A stretch of 23,280 nucleotides of DNA, taken from positions 1 through 23,280 of the forward strand of contig JADJVX010000010.1 in assembly GCA_016710385.1 (NCBI GenBank), given 5' to 3'. The notes beneath the pieces were generated by a model, which was not told the DNA's origin, did not search any database, and saw nothing but the letters and a program-made list of their open reading frames with translations. The stretch is from Actinomycetales bacterium (GTDB taxonomy: Bacteria > Actinomycetota > Actinomycetes > Actinomycetales > Dermatophilaceae). How positions within the stretch are numbered: position 1 is the stretch's first letter; each line of letters starts with the position of its first letter. The translations under genes were made by a program, and so were the position numbers. Below, piece after piece: positions 1 through 7,902 of the stretch.

Positions 1-50
1 AGCCGTGCCAGACCGAGCGGGAAATCGTCCGGGTCAGGTCATCGGTCATG

Positions 51-78
51 TGTTACATTGAATCCAGTTTCTGTAACA
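51..78 (+). promoter_or_regulatory. Candidate two-site operator upstream of the TetR gene
   Basis: Two copies of TGTWACATTG lie at 51-60 and 72-81. The cores TGTTACA (51-57) and TGTAACA (72-78) are each near-palindromic and are also reverse complements of each other, with starts 21 bp apart, about two helical turns. They sit 24-51 bp upstream of the TetR start codon. TetR regulators commonly bind such dyads in their own promoters, so autoregulation of the tetR-glpD unit is the likely role. This is inference from position and symmetry. Confidence 0.5.
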
Positions 79-101
79 TTGCACCACCGCGAGGAGCGAC
101 C

Positions 102-813
102 ATGGCTGACCGGACCGGCGACGGCATCTCCGACGCGACCGATGATGCGCTCCTGGCTGCGGTGCACGACGAGGTCATCGACTACGGCGTGCGCCGGGCG
201 ACCGCGACCTCGATTGCCAAGCGCGCCGGCGTTTCTCGCATGACGGTCTACCGTCGCGGGGGCGGCGTGAAGCAACTCGTCCTCGACGCGTTGTCCCGTG
301 AGTTCGACACGCTCTTGCGACAAGCCTTCGTCGAGGCGACCGCGAGCCCGGGTGGCGCGGCAGCACGTGGGACGGACGCACCCGGCATACCCCCTGCTCT
401 GCGGACCGCGAGCGGGACGGACGCACCCGGCATACCGGCAGTGCGCGACCAACTCGCCGCGGCGGTCGTCGTCGGCGTGCGAGCGCTGGCCGGGTCGACG
501 CTCGTGCACGCGCTGCTGCGGCATGACCCGGAGCTGCTCGTGCCCTACCTCGTGGATCGGCATGGGGAGAGCCAGCTGGCCCTTCGTCCGCTATGTGACG
601 CCAGTCATCGCGGCGGGCATCGCCGACCGCTCGATCCGCGAGGGCGAGCCGCGCCTGCTGGCGACCGTGCTGCTGCATGCCATGCAGGGGTTCGTGGTGT
701 CGACCGACATTCTCCGTCGCGACCTCGACGCAGCCAGCCTCGACGCTGAGGTAGCTCGGTTGGTGCACGGCTACCTGCGGCCCGACCTGCCTGACCTGCC
801 TGAGCAACGGTGA
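102..813 (+). CDS. TetR-family transcriptional regulator (frameshifted)
   Basis: DNA-binding repressor, probably controlling itself and the overlapping glpD gene. The start at 102 follows a GAGGAG ribosome binding site at 91-96. The N-terminal helix-turn-helix is clear at about residues 35-51 (TSIAKRAGVSRMTVYRR). After about 160 residues the reading moves to the +1 frame at a CCC run (580-582). Removing one C gives GESQLAFVRYVTPVI followed by the usual helical ligand-binding tail, ending at TGA 811-813. The total of about 236 residues is somewhat long for TetR because of an in-frame 15-residue duplication in the middle. Its stop overlaps the glpD start (TGATG), so the two are probably co-transcribed. 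The ligand is unknown. A true pseudogene is possible, but a sequencing error is more likely given the pattern across the window. Confidence 0.85.
369..436 (+). repeat. 45-bp in-frame direct duplication inside the TetR gene
   Basis: A 23-bp segment at 369-391 recurs exactly at 414-436, a 45-bp period that keeps the frame. It encodes GTDAPGIP twice, separated by PALRTAS. Both copies end in the window-wide CGGCATAC motif. The segment falls between the DNA-binding domain and the helical core, where TetR proteins normally have a short loop, so it looks like a lineage-specific insertion. Confidence 0.8.
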
Positions 814-2380
814 TGCCCATGAGCGCCGACCTGACCGGAGCCACCCGCCACGCGGCCCTGCAGAGACTGGCCGCCGAGCGTTACGACGTCATCGTCGTGG
901 GCGGCGGAGTGACCGGAGCCGGTGTCGCGCTGGACGCCGCCAGCCGCGGGCTGCAGACCGTCCTGGTCGAACGCGACGACCTCGCCATGGGCACGTCCCG
1001 GTGGAGTTCGAAGCTCGTGCACGGCGGCCTGCGCTACCTGGCCAAGGGCGACCTTGCCGTCGCGTGGAGTCGGCCCGCGAGCGCCACCACCTGCTCACCC
1101 GGGTTGCGCCGGATCTCGTGCGCCCGGTGCCCTTCCTCATCCCGCTCGACGCGACGACGCGTCCGGCGTTGGCCGCGCTGCTCGCGGCGGGCATCCACGC
1201 CGGTGACCTGCTGCGGGTCGCGGCGCTGACCCCAGGGTCGGCGCTGCCGCGCCCCCGGCGGATCGGCACGACCGAGGCCCTCGCGCTCGCCCCGGGTCTC
1301 ACCACCGACGGGCTGCGCGGCGCGATCCTCTATCTCGACGGCCAGCTCGAGGACGACGCCCGCCTGGTCGTCGGGCTGGCGCGCACCGCTGCCGCGCATG
1401 GCGCCGACATCGTCACTCGGTGTGCGGCGAGCGACTTGACCGCCGATTGCGTGCAGCTGACCGACCTGCTCACCGGCCAGACGCTCACCGCCCGGGGGAT
1501 GGTCGTCAACGCGACCGGCGTGTGGGCCGCCGACCACGCACCGGGGCTGGCGATGACGGCCAGCCGCGGCTCCCACCTCGTGGTGCGCGCCGCGTCGCTG
1601 GGCTGGCCGCGCGCGGTGGTGTCGACCGCGGTGCCGGGACATTTCGGGCGGTTCGTTTTCGCCATCCCGCATGCCGACGGCCTGGTCCACATCGGCCTCA
1701 CCGACGAGCCGGCCCCCGGTGTCGACGGCATCGCCCCTGCGGTCCCCGACGCCGACGAGACCTTCCTGCTCGAGACGATGAGTCGCGCCTTCGCGCGTCG
1801 GCTCACCCCTGCCGATGTAGTCGGGCGGTATGCCGGGCTGCGGCCGCTCGTCTCGGCCGCCGGCGGGGGCACCGCGGATATCTCGCGGCGGCACCTGTTG
1901 CTCACGCCTGACGGCGGGCCGGTCACCATCGCGGGAGGGAAGTTGACGACCTACCGGGTCATGGCCCGTGATGCCGTCGACGCGGTGGCCCGCCGACTCG
2001 GGTCGGCTGCGCCCTCGTGCACCGCCGACTTGCCGCTGCTCGGAGCCGCGGGCGCAGCCATGCTGCGGTCGGTCGCGGCGCCGCCGGAATTGGTGCGGCG
2101 TTACGGCACGCTCGCACCCGACGTGCAGGCGCTGGCCGCACTCGACCCCTGGCTCGCCGCGCCGGTCCTGCCCGGACGGTCGACCATCGCCGCCGAGCTC
2201 GTCTATGGGGTGTTGGCCGAAGGCGCGCTCACCGCCGAAGACCTCGTGGAACGCCGGACCCGACTTTCGCTCGTCGACGCCGACCGAGCGGTCGCGTTGG
2301 CGGCTGCCCACCGCGCCCTCGACTGGGCCGCGTCCACCCACGGACGGCTCAGTGCGGCGCGACCGCTGGCGCGCCCCTGA
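813..2380 (+). CDS. glpD: FAD-dependent glycerol-3-phosphate dehydrogenase (frameshifted)
   Basis: Oxidises sn-glycerol-3-phosphate to dihydroxyacetone phosphate at the membrane, passing electrons to the quinone pool. The N-terminus has the FAD-binding Rossmann motif VVGGGVTGAGVALDAASRG and the GlpD signature GTSRWSSKLVHGGLRYL. After GDLAVAW the frame changes at 1066-1067. Adding one G restores AWESARERHHLLTR and the rest of the protein, including VNATGVWAAD, the substrate-side RYAGLRPLV and GGKLTTYR, and the C-terminal helical domain. The total of about 522 residues is normal for the family. The start could be GTG 810 (GTGA overlap with tetR) or ATG 813, and either indicates translational coupling to the regulator. 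The single indel in a conserved segment argues for a sequence error. Confidence 0.9.
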
Positions 2381-2573
2381 CCGGGCGCGGCGCGTTCAGG
2401 TCGTGAAGCGCGGCGCAGCGCGAGTCGCAGCTTGGCGCAGCGCGCCGGAGCATGGTGCGGCGCGGCGCGGTGTCGCCTGGCGCGGGCACGGCATACTGCT
2501 GCAACCGTATGCCGGGCAGCATGCGGGTGCGGCAAGCGGGCGTCGAGGCGCCACCACACCAGGGGAGACGACC
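2381..2573. other. Gene-free GC-rich spacer
   Basis: About 190 bp between glpD and the DUF1272 gene. It is rich in GCGC with two copies of GGCGCAGCGCG-like sequence (about 2411-2443) and carries the motif hairpin at 2489-2514. No convincing ORF or promoter was seen. An AGGGGAG ribosome binding site (2562-2568) serves the next gene. Confidence 0.6.
2489..2514. repeat. Stem-loop made of two inverted copies of the CGGCATAC motif
   Basis: CGGCATAC (2489-2496) and GTATGCCG (2507-2514) form a perfect 8-bp stem with a 10-nt loop. It follows glpD and precedes the DUF1272 gene. There is no downstream T tract, so a classical intrinsic terminator is not shown. It is the only place in the window where two motif copies pair with each other. 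Confidence 0.7.
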
Positions 2574-2858
2574 ATGCTGGCAATGCGGCCGAACTGCGAG
2601 TGCTGTGACCGAGACCTTCCACCGGACAGTCACGAGGCCTTGATCTGCAGTTTCGAGTGCACCTGGTGCCGCTTCTGTGCCTGGTCGGTGCTGGGCGCGG
2701 CCTGCCTCAACTGCGGCGGAGACCTCGCCGCACGTCCGACCCGGGTCGGCGCCGAGCTCGACAAGCACCCGGCATCCGCCGAGCGGGTGGTCTCGCAACG
2801 ACCGGAGTGCGTCGCCGCGCGGGAAGCCCACACCCGGCATACGGTCGCCGACGACTGA
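2574..2858 (+). CDS. DUF1272 domain protein (cysteine-rich, putative zinc-binding)
   Basis: A 94-residue protein of unknown function. The first 60 residues match the DUF1272 pattern: MRPNCECCDRDLPP, then ICSFECTWCRFC, then CLNCGGDLAARPTR. Three CxxC pairs and further Cys residues are likely to bind zinc. The tail of about 30 residues (from KHPASAER) is variable and includes the window-wide motif, read as HTRHTV around the GGCATAC at 2836. The start is ATG 2574 with a good AGGGGAG site upstream. The gene is intact and apparently monocistronic. The family is known only as a small cytoplasmic protein, and no pathway can be assigned. Confidence 0.88.
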   Translation: MLAMRPNCECCDRDLPPDSHEALICSFECTWCRFCAWSVLGAACLNCGGDLAARPTRVGAELDKHPASAERVVSQRPECVAAREAHTRHTVADD

Positions 2859-2987
2859 GTTCGAGCGCCGTGACGCCCTCGCCGACTAGTGACAGCCACT
2901 GGGCCGACTCCACTGGTCGTCGCAACACCTCGGCGAGAGAGGTTTGTTCAGCGGTGGCGACGGCGGACTGGAGCAGGAGGACCAGCG

Positions 2988-3500
2988 ATGTCCCGGCGGG
3001 TGCGCGTCGGCAGTGGCGTGCGGATCGGGCGCTGCGCCCCCCTGATCCGCTCGCCTGAACGACCTGAGCCCTCGCGGGCGGTGCAGCGTCAGTTCTGGCA
3101 TCTGATAGCCACGGGCATCACCTCGGCCGAGGCGGCGCCGAGGGTGGGTGCGTCCGTGCCGGTCGGATCGCGGTGGCTTTTCCACACTGGCGGCATGCCA
3201 CCGATCGCACTGGCTGAGCCGACCGGCCGTTACCTGTCGTTCGAAGAGCGGAAAGAATTCGCGCTATTGCGGGGCCAGGCAGGTCGGCGTGCGGGAGATC
3301 GCCGGCAGGGTCGGACGCGACCCGGGGACGATCTCCCGCGAGCTGCGCCGCAACGCGGTCACACGCGACGGGAAGCTGGAGTACCGGGCGTTGGTCGCGC
3401 AGTGGAAGGCACAGCAGGCCGCCAAACGACCGAAGAGGGCCTGGCGACCAACGACGGGCTGCGCGAGTACGTCCAGGAACGCCTTCCTGAGTTGGGCCAA
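2988..3500 (+). pseudogene. IS30-family transposase, 5' fragment, multiply frameshifted
   Basis: Remnant of an IS30-type DDE transposase. It begins at ATG 2988 behind a GGAGG site. Frame one reads through EPSRAVQRQFWHLIATGITSAEAA and GRYLSFEERKEFALLRG. Near 3282 it shifts to a frame giving VGVREIAGRVGRDPGTISR, the N-terminal helix-turn-helix typical of IS30. Near 3425-3440 it shifts back to LATNDGLREYVQERLPEL. The DDE catalytic core that should follow is missing, because the sequence breaks at 3500 into IS110-like sequence. It therefore cannot encode an active transposase, whatever the sequence accuracy. Confidence 0.85.
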
Positions 3501-3506
3501 CTCAGG
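3486..3506. repeat. Perfect 10-bp inverted repeat at a transposase junction
   Basis: CCTGAGTTGG (3486-3495) and CCAACTCAGG (3497-3506) are exact reverse complements separated by one G. They sit where IS30-like coding sequence stops and IS110-like sequence begins. This could be a recombination scar or an insertion target; there is no T tract to suggest a terminator. Confidence 0.75.
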
Positions 3507-3507
3507 T

Positions 3508-3672
3508 GTCACTGCCGGCGGTCAAGCCAAGACCGATGCCCGCGACGCCTGCGTCATTGCCGAGACCCTGCGACATCGCGGCGATCTGGGCGAGGTGGAA
3601 GGTCGCCACCTCGCTCGTGACCGAGCTGCGGTTGCTGGTGACCCATCGCATCGACCTGGTGGACCGAACCAG
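3508..3672 (+). pseudogene. IS110-family transposase fragment
   Basis: Short internal fragment of a DEDD (RuvC-like) IS110 transposase. QAKTDARDACVIAETLRHRGDL (from 3524) matches the conserved segment around the second acidic catalytic position. Near 3600 the frame changes and the family resemblance continues as VTELRLLVTHRIDLVDRT. Both ends of the gene are missing: neither the N-terminal DEDD residues nor the C-terminal transposase_20 domain is present. It lies between IS30 and ISL3 remnants in the same orientation. Confidence 0.8.
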
Positions 3673-3689
3673 CGGGCGCGCCGCCACTG

Positions 3690-3960
3690 GCTGCCGCCAT
3701 CGACACCCTCCGAGAGTGCGTCCCCACGACGATGGTCGAGCTCCGACGGCTCGGCCGGACCCTGAAGCAGCGGGCGACCGATGTGCTTGCCTACTTCGAC
3801 CGACCTGACACCTCCAACGGCCCGACCGAAGCCTTGAACGACCGCCTCGAACCTCTCCGGAACTCCGCCCTCGACTTTCCGCAACCTCACCAACTACATC
3901 GCCAGACGCCTGCTCGAGACCGGTGGATTCAGACCCCACCTACACCCAGGATTGGGATGA
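3690..3960 (+). pseudogene. ISL3-family transposase, 3' fragment
   Basis: C-terminal end of an ISL3-type DDE transposase. It reads DTLRECVPTTMVELRRLGRTL, then VLAYFDRPDTSNGPTEALN (the glutamate end of the catalytic domain). After a frameshift at about 3874-3878 it continues as FRNLTNYIARRLLETGG to a TGA at 3958-3960. That tail is characteristic of actinobacterial ISL3 elements. The N-terminal zinc finger, helix-turn-helix and first catalytic Asp are absent. No matching terminal inverted repeats could be recognised. Confidence 0.82.
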
Positions 3961-4054
3961 GCCACATCCAGGGGCGTGTTACCCACTCACCCATGAATGG
4001 CAGAAGTTGAGTGCAAGTACTCCCATCTCTCAACATTGAGCGTGCTAGCGATGC

Positions 4055-4588
4055 CTAACGCAGCCCTAGCTTCACGGATATGTTTAGGACGGTTTCACTC
4101 TCGAAAGAGCCGGATCGATATGACACGACAAACCTCTCCGCGTTCGCCGGTTGTCTTGCGCGGACCTCCCACGCCAAGTAGGTGAAAATCTCATCGGGTC
4201 CTGGTTCAGTAGTGGCATCGTTGCACGGGGTAGGCACGGAGCGATCTCCGGGAGCCAATAGAATGGTCTCGCGCAACGGTCGAGGATCTCCCATTGTCAG
4301 GCTCGTAGATGATTTCACCGGTATCGTGAATGTCTCGACGTCGGTGACCTCTAGTGAGCCTTCCGGGTAAGCGCTGACTCGTGTGACCGTCACAGGCTCC
4401 TGGCCTCGACGGCAGACTGCCACTCCAGACACCGTGAATGCGCTACCCAACATGTAGCTGGGCATCTCGATACCACCAGATGGCCCGCCGACCAACTCCA
4501 TGGCCGACTGGGCCGACCCGGGACCTGAGCAAGATGCTGCAAGCACAGCCATCAGACTCAGGGGCAGGGACCAGCGCGGAACCGTCAT
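4055..4588 (-). CDS. Putative lipoprotein of unknown function
   Basis: A 177-residue protein. The chosen start ATG 4588 overlaps the upstream gene's stop as ATGA, although an in-frame ATG exists at 4624. The N-terminus is a short basic region, a hydrophobic stretch (LPLSLMAVLAA) and Cys20 in an LAASC lipobox-like site, suggesting export and lipid anchoring on the outer face of the membrane. The mature part is beta-rich looking, with two Cys (in VAVCRRG and TPCND), and has no motif I recognise. GC content is clearly below that of the flanking genes and no CGGCATAC motif occurs in it, consistent with acquisition. Translational coupling to the secreted protein upstream suggests the two act together at the cell surface. 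Confidence 0.65.
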   Translation of the reverse strand: MTVPRWSLPLSLMAVLAASCSGPGSAQSAMELVGGPSGGIEMPSYMLGSAFTVSGVAVCRRGQEPVTVTRVSAYPEGSLEVTDVETFTIPVKSSTSLTMGDPRPLRETILLAPGDRSVPTPCNDATTEPGPDEIFTYLAWEVRARQPANAERFVVSYRSGSFESETVLNISVKLGLR

Positions 4589-5089
4589 CTCGGCTTGTTG
4601 CTTACGCCCGAGGAGTAGGTCCATCCTGAGCTACTGCTGTAGCAGATGTAGGCATTCCCAGTGGGCGTGAACGACATGTTCACCCCGGAGTCCCATCCAG
4701 CACGAGCAGAGAGCGAGACGCCCTCTATTGTAACGCCGGCACCGTACGTGTAGTTCACTCCAGTATTTTTGCTGTACGTGACGTTGGCGCCGACTGGAGT
4801 GCAATACGGGTAATCATATCCGGCGATCATGGAGTAGGTGTTGATCAGGGAAGCGCGAGTTTGAGTATTCCTGGTGTCGAATATTGTTACACAGCGCGTC
4901 CTGCGCCGCCGTTGTACTAGCGGAAAGTGACGTTGTGATGGTCCTTGTCCCACTCTGGTTGCCACCATATTCAACTCCGAGGGCCTGAGAGTTCCCGGAG
5001 TACTCGTGAACATTCCAAGCACCCGCTTTGGCGCATACGTTCACCCAGTCCTGAGCCCACACAGCACCGCACCGGCCAGTGCACGTCAC
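4585..5089 (-). CDS. Putative secreted Tyr/Ser/Thr-rich protein (frameshifted)
   Basis: Unrecognised protein of about 168 residues. The first part, from GTG 5089, contains AQDWVNVCAKAGAWNVHEYSG and SGTRTITTSLSAS. At about 4880 the coding frame changes to one giving LINTYSMIAGYDYPYCTPVG, NTGVNYTYGAGVTIEGVSLS and ICYSSSSGWTYSSGVS, ending at the TGA that overlaps the lipoprotein start. The composition (Tyr, Ser, Thr, Gly, Asn, paired Cys) is that of an extracellular protein. No signal peptide is present in the chosen frame, but the neighbouring frame just after 5089 reads ALAGAVLCG, so a second indel near 5060 probably hides it. Lower GC than the surroundings. Function unknown. Confidence 0.5.
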
Positions 5090-5129
5090 TCGCCGGTGCC
5101 GTGCGTGAGAAATGCCTGGGCGACCCCGA

Positions 5130-5444
5130 TCAGCCGAAGAGACCGAGCTTGCCGGTGTGCTCGGCGAGCAGGTAGTAGACCGTCACGCGGTTCTTGCGCG
5201 AGACGCCCTTGAGCTTGGCGCCGACCGCAGCGAGCGCGGCGTCCTTCTCCTGCTCGGTGGCCAGGGCGAGCTTCTTGGTGAGGAAGCCCTTCTTCACCCG
5301 GTCGAGCTCGGCCTGGTCGGAGAACGACACCAGCGACGAGTCGGCCTTCTGCAACGCGATGCCGCAGTGGCGGACGATCCCAGCGATGACCTTGTCATCG
5401 GCTTTGGGAGCGTACTTCTTGACGTCAGCAGCCCAATCGGCCAT
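5130..5444 (-). CDS. DUF2853 family protein
   Basis: A 104-residue cytoplasmic protein matching DUF2853 over its whole length. It starts MADWAADVKKYAPKAD, has the central DSSLVSFSD and GFLTKKLAL, and ends VTVYYLLAEHTGKLGLFG. The fold is all-helical and the function is unknown. It starts at ATG 5444 with AAGGATC upstream as ribosome binding site. It lies 58 bp downstream of arsC on the same strand, so it may be read from the ars transcript, though nothing known links the family to arsenic. The gene is intact. Codon use and GC match the ars genes rather than the low-GC pair next to it. Confidence 0.88.
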   Translation of the reverse strand: MADWAADVKKYAPKADDKVIAGIVRHCGIALQKADSSLVSFSDQAELDRVKKGFLTKKLALATEQEKDAALAAVGAKLKGVSRKNRVTVYYLLAEHTGKLGLFG

Positions 5445-5502
5445 GTCTAGGATCCTTCGATTCGGCAGGGGCCCTCCGCCCCCGATGGCCCCAGGCTAGC
5501 CC

Positions 5503-5947
5503 TCAGCGCCCCGGGAGGGCAGCAGGCTCGACGCCAAGTTCTGCGAGCAGCCCCGAGCACCCGACCCTTGATCTCGTCGCGGATCGGGCGCACCGACTCG
5601 ACGCCCTGACCCGCAGGGTCGGCAAGCACCCAGTCGAGGTAGCGCTTGCCGGGGAAATACGGGCAGGTGTCGCCGCAGCCCATGGTGATGACGACGTCGG
5701 ACGCCTGCACGGCCTCGGTCGTGAGGATCTTGGGCTTCTCGGCGGAGATGTCGATGCCCTCCTCGAGCATCGCCTCGCGCACGGCCGGGTTGATCGTCTC
5801 GGCCGGCGCCGAACCCGCCGACCGCACCTCCACCTGGCCACCGGACAGGTGGTGCGTGTAGGCCGCGCCCATCTGCGAGCGGCCGGCGTTGTGGATGCAG
5901 ACGAAGAGCACCGACGGCCGGGTATCGGAATCGTGCAGCTGGCTCAT
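5503..5947 (-). CDS. arsC: Arsenate reductase, low-molecular-weight phosphatase type (frameshift near 3' end)
   Basis: Reduces arsenate to arsenite using cysteine chemistry with thioredoxin or mycothiol as electron donor. The phosphatase loop CIHNAGR (CX5R, Cys17-Arg23) is followed by SQMGAAYTHHL. A second cysteine segment MGCGDTCPYFPGKRYLDW and the DPAGQGVE stretch match actinobacterial ArsC. Start ATG 5947 follows AAAGGACC. At the C-terminus a C run (5551-5554 on the plus strand) holds one extra base. Without it the protein ends GLLAELGVEPAALPGR at TGA 5503-5505 (about 147 residues), the normal family ending. Last ars gene of the leftward operon, 80 bp after arsA. The product arsenite is bound by ArsD/ArsA and exported by Acr3. 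Confidence 0.92.
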
Positions 5948-6027
5948 GGTGGGTCCTTTCGGGGTAGTGCGGGTGGGTCGCTGGTCGGTGGATGGCGCGG
6001 GTCGGTGTGGGCCTCGTGGGCGGTTGG

Positions 6028-7868
6028 TCAGGCGGGCATCGGGGTGGGCAGGTCGAGCGCGCTGAGCCGCGACAGAGCGGCCTGGCCGATCGGGTCGGCG
6101 GCCAGCATCGGGATGACCGCCGGAGTGCGGCGCCCCGCTCTCGCGGCGAGCTCGCGCACCCGGGCCAGATGTGGCAGCTCGGCGGCCGCGCGCTGCTGCA
6201 GCAGCGGCGACACCGGGGCGGCCGCGCCGAGCGACGCGTTGACGACCCATGCCCACGGGGTGATACCCGCGCGCCCAGGTCGGCAGCCAGGCCCTGCGCC
6301 TCCAGCACGGGGGTGGTGTCGGCCAGGGTGACGATGACGACCTTGGTCAGCTCCGGGTCGCGCAGGCGCATGAGCGGCGTCGTGTATGCCGCCCCGCCGA
6401 GGTTGCGCACGACGTCGCGGTGATAGGAGCCGGTGGCGTCCATGAGCAGCAGGGTGTGACCGGTGGGCGCGGTGTCCATGACGACGATGTGCCGCCGGGA
6501 TTCGTGGACCAGCCGCGAAAACTGCTGGAAGACCGCGACCTCCTCGGTGCACGGCGACTGGAGATCCTCGGCGAGTCGGGCCCTGCCGTCGGCGTCGAGG
6601 GTGGCGCCCTTGGTGCGCATCACCCGCTCGCGGTAGCTGGCCGTCGCCTCGTGCGGGTCGATCCGCGACACCGTCAGTCCCGGGATCTGCGCAGCTCCCT
6701 GCCCGAAGCTCTCGCCAGCCCCCGGCTCGCCGAGCGCGTCGGTGAGATGGCCAGCCGGGTCGGTGGTCGTGAGGTGCACGGGTATGCCGTGCTCGGCCAG
6801 CGCGACCGCGAGGGCGGCAGCGACCGTGGTCTTGCCGACGCCGCCCTTGCCCATACACATGACCAGGCCGTGACCGGCTGCGCGCAGGTCATCGACAAGC
6901 CCGCGCACGCCGAGTTCGAAACCCTCGGGGAGGGCGCTGGCGGTTGCCGAACTCCCCTGCGGGCCAAGGCTGTCCGCTCCCGAGAGCAATGACCGCAGGG
7001 CGTCGACTCCCATGACCGTGCGTGCTTTGAGCGGCACCTGGTCCACCGGGAGTTGGGCCAGCGCCTCGGGCATCCCGGCCAGGGCGGCCTGCTCGCGGAA
7101 CCGAATGCTGTCGCGCAACGGGTCTGCCGGGTCGCCCGGATCTGCTGCTGGCAGAAGGGCGTTGACCACGAGCGTCTGGTTGTGCAGCCCGATCTGCTGC
7201 AATTCCGTTGCGGTGCGGGCGGCTTCGGCGAGCGAGCTGGGCTGGGCGCGGGTGACGAGCACGAGCTTCGTCAGTGCCGGGTCGCAGAGACGTTGCAGCG
7301 CAACGGCATACATCGTTCTTGTCCGGCTCAGCCCAGCCATCGGGCCGAGGCACGACGCATCACCCTTGCCCTCGTCGAGGAAGGCGGTCCAATCCCCCGG
7401 CAGGTGCAGCAGCCGGATGGTGTGCCCGGTGGGCGCGGTGTCGAAGACGACATGGTCGTAACGGCCGACGCGTTCGTCGTCGGCGAGCAGGCCGGTGAAC
7501 TCGTTGAACGACGCGATCTCGGTCGTGCAGGACCCCGAGAGCTGCTCGGTGATCGAGGCGATGTCGGCGGCGGGGAGCAGGTCGCGCACCGGGCCGACAA
7601 TGCTCTCTCGGTATGCCGTGGCGGCGGCTTCGGGGTCGATCCGAGGGCATCCAGACCGGGGACTGCGCCGATCGCGGTGACCCGGTCGCCGATGGTGCGG
7701 CCGAAGACTTGACCGACGTTGGAGGCCGGATCGGTGCTCACGAGCAGCACGCGCCGGTCGGCGTCGGCCAGCTGCACAGCGGCGGCGCAGGCCAATGACG
7801 TCTTGCCGACGCCGCCTTTGCCGGTGAAGAAGAGGAAGCGCGGGGGTCGACCAGGAAGCGGGGGTCAC
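6028..7868 (-). CDS. arsA: Arsenite-stimulated ATPase ArsA, two-domain (three frameshifts)
   Basis: Soluble ATPase that energises arsenite efflux, receiving arsenite from ArsD. Two homologous halves are visible. The first has P-loop FFTGKGGVGKTS and the ArsA signature DTAPTGHTIRLLHLPGDW. The second has MGKGGVGKTTVAAALA and DTAPTGHTLLLMDATGSY. The reading frame breaks three times: at the G run 7842-7846 just before the first P-loop, near 7640-7646 (before RIDPEAAATAYRES), and near 6268-6276 (before GITPWAWVVNASL). Each is repaired by one base. GTG 7868 is the only start that fits, with GAGG upstream. Total about 613 residues, close to the classical 583. It normally works with ArsB; pairing with Acr3 is known in ars operons that carry arsD and arsA. 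Confidence 0.92.
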
Positions 7869-7902
7869 GACTACCTCGATCGTCGCTCGTGGATGGCGGG
7901 AG

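Noticed and set aside
39..563. Minus-strand open frame opposite the TetR gene
   Set aside because: Arg-rich shadow of the TetR coding sequence with no ribosome binding site or recognisable domain.
1034..2341. Long open frame on the minus strand opposite glpD (435 codons)
   Set aside because: It mirrors a clear glpD gene, has Arg/Gly/Pro-rich composition typical of high-GC antisense frames, and shows no family motif.
5447..5502. Reading arsC as a longer protein ending near 5447
   Set aside because: The tail past the C run at 5551-5554 is Arg/Pro/Gly-rich and unconserved; a one-base correction gives the normal ArsC end at 5503.
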